DNA of 64,000 bases from Hyaloscypha bicolor E (taxonomy: Eukaryota; Ascomycota; Leotiomycetes; Helotiales; Hyaloscyphaceae). The stretch spans positions 1,516,014-1,580,013 of the forward strand of contig NW_020194558.1 in assembly GCF_002865645.1 (NCBI RefSeq), read 5' to 3'. Positions 36,914 through 51,341 of the stretch are shown piece by piece. Position 1 is the first letter of the stretch; the number at the start of each line of letters is the position of its first letter. The translations under genes and the position numbers were made by a program. The notes under the pieces were generated by a model. It was given only the letters and a program-made list of their open reading frames with translations, ran no database searches and was not told the DNA's origin.

Positions 36914-38599
36914 ATATTAAATAAAGATTATAAAAGCTCCTAAATACTTAATATTCTGATTTTTTAAAATAATTTAATTAAATACCTGGCTATATTATTT
37001 AAGTATAAGAATCGGAAGCCCTAGTTCGTCTTTATTATATAAATTACTAGGCTATTTTATTATCTAGATTAATATAAGTTTTTACTAGAAAGCTATTAAA
37101 AACTCAATTATTACTAGAATACTTTTAATTTTAGTAATTTTAAAAGCTCTAATATAATTAAGTATCTTTTCTTAATTAGTAAACTAGTATTTTAGGCTTA
37201 TTTCTCTTTTATTTACTTATAATAGAACTAAACTATATATTTTCCGAATAATAATAATTTATACTATATTTATAGAATTATATTTTATTAATAAAGCCTT
37301 AAAAGCCTTATAAATAGAGCTTTATTTATTTATTTTAAATTCTAAAATAAAGTTTATAAGAATTTTTATATTAATTATTTAATAGAACTATTATCTAATT
37401 ATATAATAATATATTAGCTTATTTATCTAGTTCAATTTCTTGATTTTATAGTTCTATAAAAATACCGAATAATAATCTCTAATATTATCGAATATTATAA
37501 GCTATAGAAATACTAGTTTTAATCTTTTTTTAATTATAAGTCGAGTATTTTTACTATAATTTTTTATTTTAACTTAGTATCTAGTATAGTAATTCTTTAT
37601 TTCTTTTAATATAAACTCGTTAGGTAATTATAAAAAGAGGTTTAGAAAGAGTTATTATATTTATTTTAATTATTTTATTATTAAATAAATTAATTTTATT
37701 CCAGATATCTTTATTACTAGCTATTTTATAAAAGTATTAAACTAGTTTATTTAGGAATTATAATTCTTTAGAATAATAATCTTAATTATAGCTTCTAATA
37801 TAATTATAATTAAATTTATAAAAATAATAGAAATTATAGAAATAATTTCTATTAATTAGTTAATAATAGAAATATAAACTAAAATATAATTTTTAAAGAA
37901 ATAATTAAATAAGCTCTTAAATACTCTTTATAATATACTAATTAGAAAGCTTATTAGTATAAGGCCAGGCTTATAACTAATATATATATAAATTATAAAA
38001 TAGAAAGTTATATTAAATAATAAAAGAATTAATTAAACTAGCTAGAAAAGAGCTTTAGTAAAATATAAAGCTTTAGGAAATAAATATATAAATTCTAACT
38101 AAATAAAGTAATTATACTAGTTTCAAATTAGTAATTCTTATTATAATAAAATACTATAATAAAAAATATATTAATATAAAGTTTAAAATATATAATAAGG
38201 TTATATTTTATATAAAAAATATTTAATAGCTATATTTTAATATAAAGCTAATAAATAAATATTTTGGCTCTTTTAAAATTCGAGAAATTATAGAAATATA
38301 TAAATAGATATATTATTTGGAATTATTACTATTATATTAAATTTATAATATTTATAATATTTTCTTTTTAGAACTATAATATTTATAAACTAGTTAAAAT
38401 AAAAATTAAAAAAAGTTTAAAAAAATTTTTTATTATAGCCTATAAAAACAGAAAAGAAAAAGAAAAATCTTATTTATTAAAAGAGCTATTTACTAGTAAA
38501 TAATATATAGAAATTACTAAATAATCTAGAAAATATAATTTAAGAATTATAAAAATATTTAAAAAAAATATTATTATAATATTATTAGCTAAATAGAAA
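36914..38599. other. AT-saturated, unassigned DNA
   Basis: Extremely AT-rich sequence with almost no CpA or TpG. No open frame or recognisable domain was found on either strand. It is presumably an ancient RIP-saturated transposon. Confidence 0.5.
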
Positions 38600-40500
38600 T
38601 ATAAAAAATAAATGTTTTTATTAAAAATTATTAAAAACTTTAAAAACTTTAATTTCTATATTTTATAAATATTTTATTTTTATAATTAATTTCTATTATT
38701 CTTATTAGAATTTTTATTGGAATTTTTTCGAGAAATAAATAATAAATTAGCCTAAAAAACTATTAGCTATTAATAAAAAATAAGAAAGAAATAAGTTTAT
38801 TTAATACTAAAAAATATTAATTATATTTTTAAGAGTATTTTATATTTATATTAAATTAGTAAAAATTATTTAATTTATATTTTAGATTATTAAAGAAATT
38901 TATTAGCCTTAAATAATAACTTTAATATAAGAAATATATAAAATTTAATATTAAAAAAAATAATAGCCTTTTTTTATTAAAAAAAATAATAGCCTTTTTT
39001 TATTTAAATAAAAAATAGAGAAAATATTTATATATATTTATAATTAAAAAAAATAGTTTAACTATATTATATATATTTAAAAAACCTTAAATAATATTAG
39101 AATAAGAAATAAAAGAAAGAAATTATAATTTATAAAATTATATTTCTTATTTTTAAAATAATAATAATTATATATTAAGTAATTATTATTTTTAATATAA
39201 ATAAAATTAGGAAACTTAGTAATATTCTTAGAATATTTAAAATAATAAAGGCAAATTAAGATTATAGAAATATTAGCCAAATAATTAATAACGGGCTAAT
39301 AAGTATTAAGAAAAGAATTTATTTTAATAAATAAAGAAATAAAAGAGAATATTAAAAAGAAGTTTAAAGAAGTTTAAAAAAGGTTTAAAAAAAACTTGAA
39401 AAAATAAAATAAAATAAGAAAAAGCTAGATATAATATTATAATTAAAGAAAAAGAAAATAAGTTAATAGAAAAAAAGAGGCCTTTTATAATATTCTTTTC
39501 CCGAATAGTAATTATAAATTCGAAACCAGTTTTATATTAGAAATATATAGAAAATTTCAAAAAAAGAAATTTATAAATAAATTAAAAAATTAAATTAACT
39601 TTTCTAAACTTTTAAGTTTATAAAATAATAATTTATTTATAAATAGAAACTAAATTAGAATTTATAAACTAATTAGAAAATAAAATAAGTTTTATATCTA
39701 ATAATATGTATTATAGCTATATTATTTCTATAAAAAGAAATTATTAAAAGTAATTTATAAATTAATTAAATAGAATTAGTAAATTATATTTTTAATTTTA
39801 TTATCTAATATAATAATATAATAATAGAATAATTATAGAAAGTTTTTAAAGAAAACTAATAATTAGAAAAGTTTCCAGAAATATTTATAAAACTATTTAT
39901 AATTATTTTAAGCCTTTTAGAAATAAGAACCTAAAAAAGAAATTAATATAATAAATAAATATTAGATATTATAAATCTAGTTTTCTATTTTAAATAAAGC
40001 TTATAATTAGAATTATATAAATTATATAAAATTATATTTCCTAATTAAATAAAGAGCTTTATATATTTAACTAAATATTAGGAAATATATAAAGAAATAT
40101 TAATTAATCTTTTATTAGAATTAATTCTTGAAATTAGTTATATTTATAAGTATTATTTTATAGTTTATTTATTTTAATTATTTATATATTACTTTATTAT
40201 TATATATTTTATATTAGCTTCTAATAAATATAAAAATAATATATTTTTACTAATTTCTATAATATTCCTGTTTTATTTATATAATATTTCTAAAATATAA
40301 ATATATATTTAAAAGAGAAATAATAAGAAATTAATTCTAATTAGAATATATAAATACTTTTTTTTAAATAAATTCTAGAATAAATATTTATATAATTAAG
40401 AATTAAATTCCTTTTTAGTCTTTTATTCTTATATTTTATAAGCTAATTTTTATAATTTTATTATAAAATAAGGCTTTCTTTTTTGGCTAGTTTTTTAGCT
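38600..40500 (+). mobile_element. Probable piggyBac-like transposase remnant, RIP-saturated
   Basis: About 39960-40200 aligns, allowing RIP changes, with the reverse complement of 60980-61230, which is part of the piggyBac-like transposase at the right of this window (shared blocks such as TTAGATATTATA, TCTAGTTTTCTATTTTA and GAATTAATTCTTG). Upstream similarity is patchy. The inverted repeats of the right-hand element were not found here, so this is a different or eroded family member and its ends are guesses. The open frame at 39077-39280 on the minus strand lies inside and is probably fortuitous. Confidence 0.42.
38951..39002. repeat. 26-bp perfect tandem duplication
   Basis: Positions 38951-38976 and 38977-39002 are identical (TTAAAAAAAATAATAGCC followed by T7A). 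No function is evident. Confidence 0.9.
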
Positions 40501-41425
40501 TTTAGTATATATATAAAAAATAAATAAAATAAATATTTTTCTGTTTTTTATTTATAATTATTTAGGAAATGTATTCTTAAAAATATATATATATTTTCTA
40601 TATTTAATATATACTTTTATAAAGTATTAAAGATATTAAATAAAGTACTTCTAGCCTATTAAGGTTCTAATATTAATAAAGAAATAAGCTTTATATATAT
40701 ATATTATTAATTAATATCCAGGGCTATAATTAGCCGATATCTTAAAGAATATAGGAATATACTAAGCTAAGGATTTAATATAAAGTCTTATTAAGAGAAG
40801 GTATTAAAACTATAAGGGGAAAAAGGCCTCTCTTCTCCTAATAGCCCCGGGTTTCTTATCCTATAGTATTTTAGTACTCTTATAAACTTTCAAGAAAGCA
40901 GTTTATATTATAATAGTATATAACTATAAGAACTTATAAGAGCTAATCTTCCCTAATAAATAAGATAATACTCCTCTTATATTCTATTATCCAAGTTCTC
41001 TTATAACCCAGATATTCAAGCCCGACCCCTTTCCTTATTCTCTTAATACCCTATACTTCTCTTTATATTTATAGAAATACCGAGTTCTTGGGCCTGCCTC
41101 TATAAGAGAATTCCTCTATTATATAGCTAGTCCGAGAATAAGGTCTCGTCGAGTAAAAGTTTGAGCTCTTATAGAGGCACTATACCGCTGGCTTATATAA
41201 AACCGAATTGGGCAGTAAAAGAAATTCTTCCTATATTCGCTCGTAACTCAATCTTGGCCCTATACTAGAGTATAGGTTAATAGCCTATATTATAAGGAGA
41301 TATTGAGTTATTATAGGCCAGAAATAAGCTTTGGAACTCCCAGAACTAGTATTTTATTTAGTTAATAGTAAATATAAGCCTTAGTATAATTTTAATATAA
41401 TTTTAAGCCTAATTTTAAATACTAT
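40501..41425. other. Less-mutated unassigned segment left of gypsy H
   Basis: From about 40650 the sequence regains C and G and some CpA/TpG. On the plus strand 41080-41350 translates with few stops to a plausible protein stretch (KYRVLGPASIREFLYYIASP near 41080), but I recognise no family and cannot choose between the strands. It ends at the target site of gypsy H. Confidence 0.4.
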
Positions 41426-41725
41426 TATAATAGGGTTTTTTTCTTTCTTATTTTATAATTATTATTATATATCCTATTTCCCAGATATACTAGTACTAGT
41501 TTAAGGAATTATATAAGACTTTTATTTATATATATAATTAGCTTTCCTAATATATTAATTTTTGAAGCCTCTTATTTTTAACTATTTATATTATTTTATT
41601 ACTAGTATTAAGAATCTGAAAATTATTACTTTTATTTATTTAGTTTTTTATTCTTTTTATTTTTATTTATATATCTAATACTTATATATAATCTAAAATT
41701 CATATAATAATTAAATCTCTATTAT
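41426..41725 (+). repeat. Gypsy H 5' LTR
   Basis: It starts TATAATAGGG and aligns over its whole length with 57779-58077. It is much more RIP-mutated than its partner: where the pair differ, this copy has T for C or A for G. The exact right end is uncertain by a few bases. Confidence 0.85.
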
Positions 41726-41729
41726 ATTA

Positions 41730-44400
41730 ATAATCTAGGGAAAATTCAAATTATAATAGCTAATATTTTTAAATTATATAAGTATTCTTTAGATTCTAAA
41801 AATATAATTACTTTTAGTTATATTTATATATTTTAGCTTTAATTATATAAGTTTTCTAAAATTAAAATATTAGCTAATTAGCTATTAATTCTATTTATTT
41901 ATAATTATTAAAATATATCTCTTTATATTAATCTTATAAATAAAGTAGCTTATAAAACTATTTCTTTTATTATATCTTTTAATTACTAATTTCTTTATTA
42001 TATTTCTTTATAATATATATATAATTATTAGGAAATATAAAGATTTCTTTATACTAGCTTCTTTTACTAGAAAATTAATAGCCTATTCTAAAGAAATTAA
42101 TATAAAGTTAGCCTATATTAAGGTTATAGCTTTAGGAATCTATAATAAAAAACCTTATATTTAGTAATTCTTTATATAAATAGTTAGATAATTTATATTT
42201 TATATATTTTATATAAAAAGTTCTTTTACTAAAGCTTTAAAACCGGTTTTTAGAATTAGGGCAATTATTTATATATTATAATTTCTTTATAAAATTAAGT
42301 AATTATTATAAAATTAGAACTTACTATTTCTTTTTATAATATTATTAATTTTAATTATTTAAACTATTGAAATTACCTTATTTCTAATTATAAAACTATA
42401 TTTATTACTATTATTACTTATTTTCTTTATTATATAAATTCTTATTTATAATCTAGACTTTATTATAACTAATTTCTCTAGCTTTATTTCTAATTCTAAA
42501 ATAGATATTATTACTTGCTTTTGAAATAATAATAACCCGGCCTTACCTATAATACTAATAGATTTTTCTATTAATAAAACTCAAATTATATATTTTATAT
42601 AAATAATATTATTTATTACTATTTCTGAAATACTTTATTTTAAAAGCCTAATATTACTAAATTTCTAAACTAATATAAAAGCTAGTACTAAAACTATTAT
42701 ATTATTAGTTTAGCTATAATTTCTTGCCTTTTCTAGTATTATTATATAACTATTATATAGTATATTTATATAATACTAGAGTGGGTTTTAAATAATTAAA
42801 TTATTTTTAAAATTATCTTATATTAGAAGTATTAAAAAAAGAATACTTATTAAATAATAAGAACCCGAAGATTTATAAAGGCTTTAAAAAAAAGCTATAT
42901 TAATAGAATTAACTTATAAAAGTTCTATTAATAATATATTTTCTTTTCTTAATATCTAATAAATAAATATTTATTTAAAGGCTATATTTAAGTATTTTAG
43001 TTTCTTAAAAGAATTTCTTTATTCTTTTATAAAAAGATTATTCGGAAATATAATATAAAGCTTAATATTTCTTATATAATAAATTTCAAGGGTTTTATTT
43101 TAATAGCTATAAAGTATTATAAGTTAAATTAAGCTAATAAGGAAATAACTTATTATTAAAACTATTTTTACTTTTATAGTATTTTTATTAATAGATTCTA
43201 AGCTCAAATAATTATAGAAATAAACTTTATTTACCTTATTTCTATTTATATAAAGCCAGACTATTACTAGTTATTTATTAGTATATAGCCTATAAATACT
43301 AAAGTTCTTATATTAGATATAACTAGATTTATTTAAGCTATATAAGTATTAGTACTATTTCTTAGTAATATTTAGAGCTCTTTCCTAAATAATAATATAT
43401 TTAACTCGAATATATAAATAGTATTTACTAGATCTGCTTTTCTAAATATAGCTTAATTCTTTTAGTTTTATTTACCTGTTTTCTAGCAAGAATTATTAAA
43501 ACTTACTAGAGCTAATACCGGATATTATTTCTTATATTTCTTTTTTTTTTACTAGTTTATTTAATACCCGGAAACTACTAGTTCTTTATATAACAGGAAT
43601 TATATATTTTAATTAAATAAATTAGATTTATACTAGCTCTATAAATTCGGGAAATATAATATTCTAATTTACTTTTAGAATTAATAAAATATAGTATATA
43701 AATTAGAATATTTATTCTAGCTCAGAAACTAAGGTCTTTTCTTTTTCTTTAGTTATAAAAGCATATAACCTATATATGAATTCTAATAATAAAATAAGAA
43801 ATTTCACCTAAACTAATAATAAAAATAAATAAGTTATAATTAGTATTTCTAGAATAAAGAAAAAGAAAAATAATAAGCTATATAGAAAACTAAAAAATAG
43901 TTATAATTAGTACCGGATATTAAAGAATTATTAAGAGAAAGAAACTAGTATTATTATAATATAATATTTTAAAAATAAGAAAAAGATATTTATTATAGCT
44001 ATAAATAAAAAGAAAGAAATAACTTAATAAAATAGTTTTATACTAAACTAGCTATAGCCTATTTTTATATATTTAATTTCTTTAAGGAATTTTATTATTA
44101 AATCTATAGCTTTACTTATAGCCTTTATTTATTTTCTATTTAATTATTATTTGAGAGTTTAGTATTTAGTAAATAAACTTTAGAATAAGGCTAAATTAGA
44201 GCTATTATTAAATAAAATCCTTAATTAGAAAATAGAAAATATTATAATTTAAAAGCTTTTATTAAAGTCTTTAGCTTTTCTAAAGCTAGTTTTCTAGAAT
44301 TCTTAATATAATTTATTATAATCTGGCCCTAATATTATTATTATTTTCTATAATCTAAAAAAAAGTAAAAAGAATCTATATTATATAATATTTATATTTA
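41730..44400 (+). pseudogene. Gypsy H gag region, not recognisable in detail
   Basis: By position this 2.7 kb between LTR and protease should encode gag. It is RIP-saturated and I cannot name motifs. Lys/Asn-rich stretches near 43800-44030 could be the basic C-terminal part. Confidence 0.4.
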
Positions 44401-44439
44401 AGCTTAATATATATTTTAATAAAGCTATTTAAATTAAAG

Positions 44440-47400
44440 CTATAATTAATACTAGTACCGAAATTAATATTATAATTCAAGGCCTTATAAATAACTATAG
44501 TCTTATAATTATAGGAAATTCTTATTTAATTTTAGTTTCTTATAATAAGAAATATTACTTTTTTAAAGAATTTTATAAGAATATTTAAGTTAAAATTAGA
44601 AGTATATTATTATATATCTAGATTTTCCTTATTAAAGAAGCTAATTATTAATTTATTTTCGGGTAATTCTTTATTTTATAAACTAATCTTATTATTAAAT
44701 ATATTTAATTAGAAGCTATTTATATAATTATTTTTAATATTAGATAAAATAAGTTTTTTATAAGCTAAATTATAAAAGTATTCGATTTATAGAACCGGGT
44801 TTAAAAGAATATTTTTCTTTTAAATAACTAGAGAATTCTAAAAAAGATATTAGAACTAGAAAAAAAGAATTTTTAAATAATATTTTTATTTCTTTTTTAA
44901 GAGTTCGGAAAAGAATTATATATATATTTAATTCGAGACCTTTAATAAATGCCTTTTATAATATTTTTTTATATATAAATATAAACTATTATATTTCTTT
45001 ATAGTTTAATACTTATTTTTTATATAATAATAAAGTTTTCCCTTAATAGTATTAGTTAATAGGCTATATAAACCTGTTATAAATAAATAAAAATTTGGTT
45101 AGTAAACTTAAGCAAGAATATTATCTTAGTTTAGCTTCTAGGAAGCTAGGTAATTAAAAGAAAATACTAGAAAAGAAAAAGGATATTAGTATATCGGGAA
45201 TTAGATACTTTTTTTTAGTAATTAATTTCGAAGTTTTCTTATATTATTTCAGGTTTATATTTAATAGAAAAGAGAAAAAAGGCTTTAAAAATTAGCTCGG
45301 AATTATTATATAAAAAAAGAGATTTATTATTTATAATATTAGATAATAGAGAAAAGGCTCTAGTTTAGAATTTTAGTTATCTAAAGCTATTAAAACCAGA
45401 AATATCTCTATTATTAGAAATTTATATTATTTTATATAAAACTTAATAAGAATCTAGCTTTTTAATATTAAGAATATTAGTTCTAGTAATTAATAAGTTT
45501 ATATAGAAATAACTAGATATAGAAATCTTTAAATATTATAACAGGCTCTATTAAAATCTTTATTTTCTAGTAAAAAAGAAAAAGGCTTTTAAATATTATA
45601 TAATATAAATAGCTTTATAAATAAATAAGATTACTATTAGAAATACTAATTTATTCCCGAATATAAACGAGTTTTCGAAGTATTTTACTAGTTATATAAT
45701 TATAAGTTTAGTAAATTACTTTTTAAGTTATAATTAACTTTTTTTAGTTAATAAATATAGGAATATAACGGGATTTATAACTTTATATAGGCTTTTTTAA
45801 AGAAATATAAATTCAATTATTTAGTTTATTTGAATTATATATTATATTTTCCGAGATTTAATACTATTAGTTTATATAACTTATTTTAATAATATTAGAA
45901 TCCGGAGTTCTATTACTATTTATAATAATATTAAAAACTTACTTAGTATTTAAAGATTTATATAAGAATATATTTAAAATTTAAACTAGATTCTTATATT
46001 ACTAGAATATACTAGATTAATTATATCCGGCCCAAAATTATAATAATATATAAATAGTATTTAAATTATTAGTTATATTTGTTTTTTTTTAAAAAAATTA
46101 CTAGAAATTCTAAAAATTCTAAAAATTCTAAAATAGCTAGTCTTTTGAGATATTATGTGAGCCTATACTTTTATTAGTATTTATATTTATTATTAAATCT
46201 AAATTACTTACTTTATTAAAATTATAGCTTCTATTTATAAACTTTTCCGGAAAATTAGATATTTATCTAGATATATAAATACTAGCTTATAATAAATATT
46301 CTTAAAACTCTTTTAATTTCTTTTCCTATATTAATTATACTAGATTTCTTACCGGATACCGGATTAATTATTCTTATAATAAATACTAGTTTTACTAGAT
46401 AAAATATAGTTTTAATATAAATTAGCTAATATAATAGAAAATACTATTTTATATAATATAAGAGTAATTATTAGAATTAAGTTAAGGTATTTTATAATAT
46501 TATAAAGTATAAATATAGGAGGGTTTTAAAAGTATTTAAGAAATATTATAGCTAGCTTTATAAAATAAAGTTTCTCTTAGAAATTAATATAAATATTTTA
46601 GTTATATAGCTTAATAATATTACTTTAAATCTATTCGAATTATTATTTATAAAATAAATTACTTGAATCTGGCTATTTAATTTTAATATTAAATATATAT
46701 TAGAAAAGAAATATATAATAGCTAATAGTTTATTATATTAACTATATATAATTATAGAAATAAAAAATATAAAAAATAAAAAGAATATTAAAAACTTTAT
46801 AAATATCTAATTATTTTTTCTAAGAATTATATTTATTTATATTTCTAGCTTAATATTACTTATTTAAAATATCTATTTTTATTTAATTATTATTATAAGA
46901 AATAATCCGAAATAAACTTCTATTTAGAAGGCTTTTATTTCATATATTATTAATAATATATTTACTAGCTTATTATATTTATTTGGCTAGTAAAATAAAG
47001 TATTATAAAATATTAATTATTTAAGAATAATATTATTAAGTTTCTTATATAAAATAAAATGCTTTTCTAGTAAAATCAAGATATATCTAAAAGAATTATT
47101 AATTTCCTGAAAAAGTAAAAAGATATTAAGATAATAGCTTATAAGATTAGAAGTTATAAGTCTAGAAAGGCTACTTTTTATAAAATTATAAACCGTTTTT
47201 AGTAAAATAAATAATATAAAAATATAAAAATAGAAAATAAACTATATTTTATTTAAATATAAGTACTATAATATAAAATAGCTTTAAATATAATTTATAT
47301 ACTTTTATATTCGGGTAAAAATAGGCTAGTACTAGCTAGAAAAAAAGGCTCGGGGTAAGTTAAAGAGAAAATACTAAAGAATACTAATATTTAATTAATT

Positions 47401-48130
47401 ATCTAATTTATTTTCAAAGATATTATTTATAAATATAAAGTTTTTCTAGAGCTAGTTATAAATGAGAAACTAGAAAATAATAATACTATTATAAAAGAGC
47501 TTATAATAATATATAAAATCCGTTATATTATTATTTCTGCCTTTAATTTTCTAGCTAATAAAATAATTAAAAAGAAATATAAGCCTGTAATTATTATTCT
47601 AACTAAAGCTATTAAAAGTAATATTAATAATTGGGTTTTCTATTTTTTAGTTATATTTTAAACTAATTAAATAATAGCTAAAGTTATTATTAATTATATA
47701 TTCTTTTATTTTAAAATAAATTAAGAAAGTCTTTTATTAATAGATCTAAACTATTTAACTTGAAATATATTACTATAATATAAAATTTCTTTTATATTTG
47801 ATTTACTTATTATATATATATAATAGCTCAAATAAAGAAATTTAAATTTAAATAAAGTACTTTTAGTAATATATTATTATTAGAAATATAAAAAGAAAAT
47901 ATTTAATAATATTTATATTTTAAAGCTATTCGAGTATTTCTTTATTAAGAATATTATTCTTTTTATAATACTAGGCTAGAAAATAACTATTTATTAAAGC
48001 TTTATTATTACTAGAAAGAATTATTTAGGATCTTTAGAACTAGTTAGGTAATTAATACTTTTATAATTATAGAACTAGATAATATTTTCTAAATAGGAAC
48101 TATAATTATAAGCCATTTTAAAAAATTTGT
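44440..48130 (+). pseudogene. Gypsy H pol remnant (PR-RT-RH-IN)
   Basis: An aspartic protease-like stretch starts at about 44450 (AIINTSTEINII, where the catalytic Asp-Thr-Gly reads Asn-Thr-Ser) and ends at about 44790. The RT begins near 45350 (NFSYLKLLKPEIS) and continues with NLYFLVKKKKAFKYYIIQ and NLFPNINEFSKYF to about 46100. RNase H lies at 46450-46750. The integrase is clearest at 47430-47680: KVFLELVINEKLENNNTII, IRYIIISAFNFLANKII and INNWVFYFLV, which are the expected spacing of core and conserved Asn-Pro-Gln-Ala-Asn region. A C-terminal part (LGPYYITRKN-like) ends at about 48130. It is non-functional. Confidence 0.75.
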
Positions 48131-48499
48131 TTTTATAATACTATTCTAGAAATATTATATAATTTATATTACTAGAATAAAGAAGTATTAGAATAAATCT
48201 ATAGTCTAGTTTAAAAGAAATCTAGTATTTATAAAGAAATATTATTTCCGGATATAGAGATTAGTATTTTAAAAAAAGAAAATATTAATTTAAACTAAAA
48301 GAACTAGATTATAATTTAATAAGAGTAATAAAGAAAAAAGAAAGAGATTATAAGAGAATTAAATTTATATTTTAGCTAGAGCTAGTTTTATAGTAATTAT
48401 TAGGCCTTAAAAAAAGAATAAGAAAAGTAAAAAGAAAATACTATTAAGGAAAGTAGCTATATATAAATCAAGTATTTCTTTTATATAAAAGAATATTTC

Positions 48500-51335
48500 T
48501 TATATTTATTATAATCGGGAAATCTTAAAAATAATAGAAGTATTAAAAAAAAGAGATATTATATTACTAGTTAATTAAAATTAGGAAAAAATAAGAAGAA
48601 GAAAGAGTTTAGAATTAATATATAAGTATTTATTTATATATATAATAGCTATAAATTGGATTTTATAAAAGAAAGTTAATAAAAAATACTAGTAAATAAA
48701 AGATTAATATATTTAATTATTAGAAAATATTATAAGTTTCTTAATTTATAGTTCTAAATTCTTAAAAATAATAAAGTAAGAAATAGTTAAAAATAATATT
48801 CTTATTTAGCTCCGTTTTATTAGCTATATTTAAAGCTCTTATATCTTTATAATAGCCGGGATTTAATAGAAAAGTAAATTACTTTTACTAGATACTAATA
48901 TATAAGAATTAGAAGTTAGAATTTACTATTATTAAAACTTGAATTTAAATAGAATTTGAGAGAAAAAAGTTATATAAAAAAAATTATTATTTTTATAATA
49001 TATTTAGAAATAATTAGTATAAGAAAGATATTAATAATAAACTTTAAAGTATTAGAACTTAGTAATATTTTAGTATCTTATATAGGCTTTATTATTAAAT
49101 TAATTAACTTTAAAGCCCTATATAATTACTATATTAAATTCTTAAATATTAGATAAATTATAATTACTATTTATAAAAAAGTACTTATTATTATAATTAT
49201 AAAAAATATAATTAGCTTTAAAATAAATATTAGAGGCTAGAATAAGATTTATAAATATATAAGATAAGATTTATTAGAAAAGAAAAATTATAAAAGAAAA
49301 ATTATATAAAAATAAAAACAAATATACTATTTATTTATTTAATATTATAATACTATTATTTATTTTTATAAGCGGCTTATAAGCTAGTAAAATAATAGAA
49401 GAAGTATTATTAGGGTTAGTTATAGTAAACGAAATATTAGAAAAAAGAGCTTAAGTAATAAGGAAGCAATAAAAGTAGTTAATAAATATAGAAGCCGGAT
49501 ATAAATAAAAGTATTTAAAAAAAGAAGTTATTATAAGAAAAATAAAAAAATAAAAAAATATAGGAATTATATTATAAAAGAATTAATTTAAAAGAATTAA
49601 AAAATAAAATAAATATAATAGAAAGCAGGAAATAATATAAAAGAATTATATAAGAAAGAAAATAGATTATTCTAAAAAGAAATAAAAGAAAATATTAAAT
49701 AAATATTAGATAAAAAAGAGAAGCTAGATTTTTTTTTAATTTATTATAAAAAGAATAGATAATTCATTAAAAAAGAAAGAAAAAAGAATTAGAAATATAT
49801 AAAAGACCGGGAAATAAGGGAATAATACTTAATAGCTTATTTTTAAGTATTAGAAAAGAAGTAATAAAATGTTTTTTATTTAAAAAAAGTTAATAATTTT
49901 ATATTTATTATCTAATATATATAAAAAAGAGTTTAGTTATTTAGAAAAAGAAAGTATTTTATAAAAGATTATTATAAGAAAGAAAGCTAGATAAAGCAGA
50001 AATTAAAAAAGAAAAAGAAAAATTATATTATTAGTTAAAAGAAATTAGAGAAAAATAAAAGAAAAGAAGAAATTATAAAGTATTTATTTATATATATAAT
50101 AGTTATATCCGGGATTTTATAAGAAAAAATTAATAAAACTAAAGAAAAAATACAGAATTAATAAATACTATTATTTTAAAACTTAATATTAATTACTAAT
50201 TTTTGCTACTAAAATACTAGCTTTCTTTAGGAATAATAAATAAAAAAATACTTAAATATATTATTTCTATCTAGAATAATACTATTTATAAGATTTATTA
50301 CTCTCGTATTTTTATAATAGCTAGAACTTAATAAAAAAGAAACCTTAAAAGGCTAAGAAACTAAAAGCTTATTTTTCTAATTAGGATTTATTACTATTAG
50401 TATTTGGATCTAAGTAGGATTAGAAAAAGATAAGTTATATAAAAAGAATATTTATAAGAGTTATATTTCTAGAAATATTTATTATAGCTAGAACTAAAAA
50501 AGTAATATTAATAATATTTATTAAAATAGGATTTATTTTTTTAATAGCTTATATAGACTTAAGTATTAGTATATATAACTTTAAAGCCTATAATAGTTAT
50601 AGCTTTAAGTTCTTAAATATAAGAATAAATATAATTACTATTAGTAAGCTTATTAGTATTATTATTTCAGGTATTAGGAAAATAGAACTTTTTAAAGTAA
50701 TTAATAATAGTAAAAGAAATAGTAAAATAATTAGAATAATAATTCAAGATTTATTTAAAGAGAAAAATTATAAATAGAAAATTATATAAAAATAATTAAA
50801 GATATACTTGCTATATATTTAGCTAAATAATACTATTTTTAATTATTATTAGAAAGAGAATATTAGGTATTATATTATAAGAAATATAACTAAAAGCGGA
50901 TTTATTAATTTTTTTAGCTTTTAAAGATCTAATAATATTAAAAGAGGCAAATATAAATAAAGAATAAAGAAAGTTAAGGTTATTATTAGAAGAAAGAGAA
51001 AGTAGTTAGAAATAAAGAAAAAAGGCCTTTTTATAATAAAGAAATTTATCTAATATTTATTACGGGATTTCTTTTTTTTAGAAATAGTTATATAAAGATA
51101 ATTTAGAAATAATTTATATAAAGATAATATTATTATAGAAAAAGTAAGAGAATTAGATAAGATATTAGATAAAATAAAAAGAAAGGCTAGAAGGCAAGAT
51201 ATTTAGCTCTATTATATTAGAAATAGTAGCGTTTTTAGAAAAAAGAGATAAGAGAATTAAGAATATATAAAAGACCGGAAAATAAAGATATTATATTAGA
51301 ATATTTATTTGAGAAAAAAAAAAAAAAGAATTATA
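48500..51335. repeat. About 1.46-kb tandem duplication inside gypsy H
   Basis: Two diverged blocks follow each other: about 48500-49870 and 49950-51335. Markers recur at nearly constant distance: AAGTATTTATTTATATATA at 48624 and 50078 (1454 bp) and AAGACCGG at 49803 and 51271 (1468 bp). Between them the order of weaker matches is kept. The blocks lie after the integrase and before the 3' LTR. The open frame 48956-49156 is part of the first block. The function is unknown. Confidence 0.65.
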
Positions 51336-51341
51336 TTACGG

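Noticed and set aside
39077..39280. 67-codon Tyr/Asn/Ile-rich frame with Cys-to-Tyr-like spacing
   Set aside because: I considered a decayed zinc-cluster domain, but in AT-saturated DNA such frames arise by chance and no family could be shown.
48956..49156. 66-codon frame in gypsy H
   Set aside because: It lies in the tandemly duplicated block, but the second block does not keep the frame open, so coding is unsupported.
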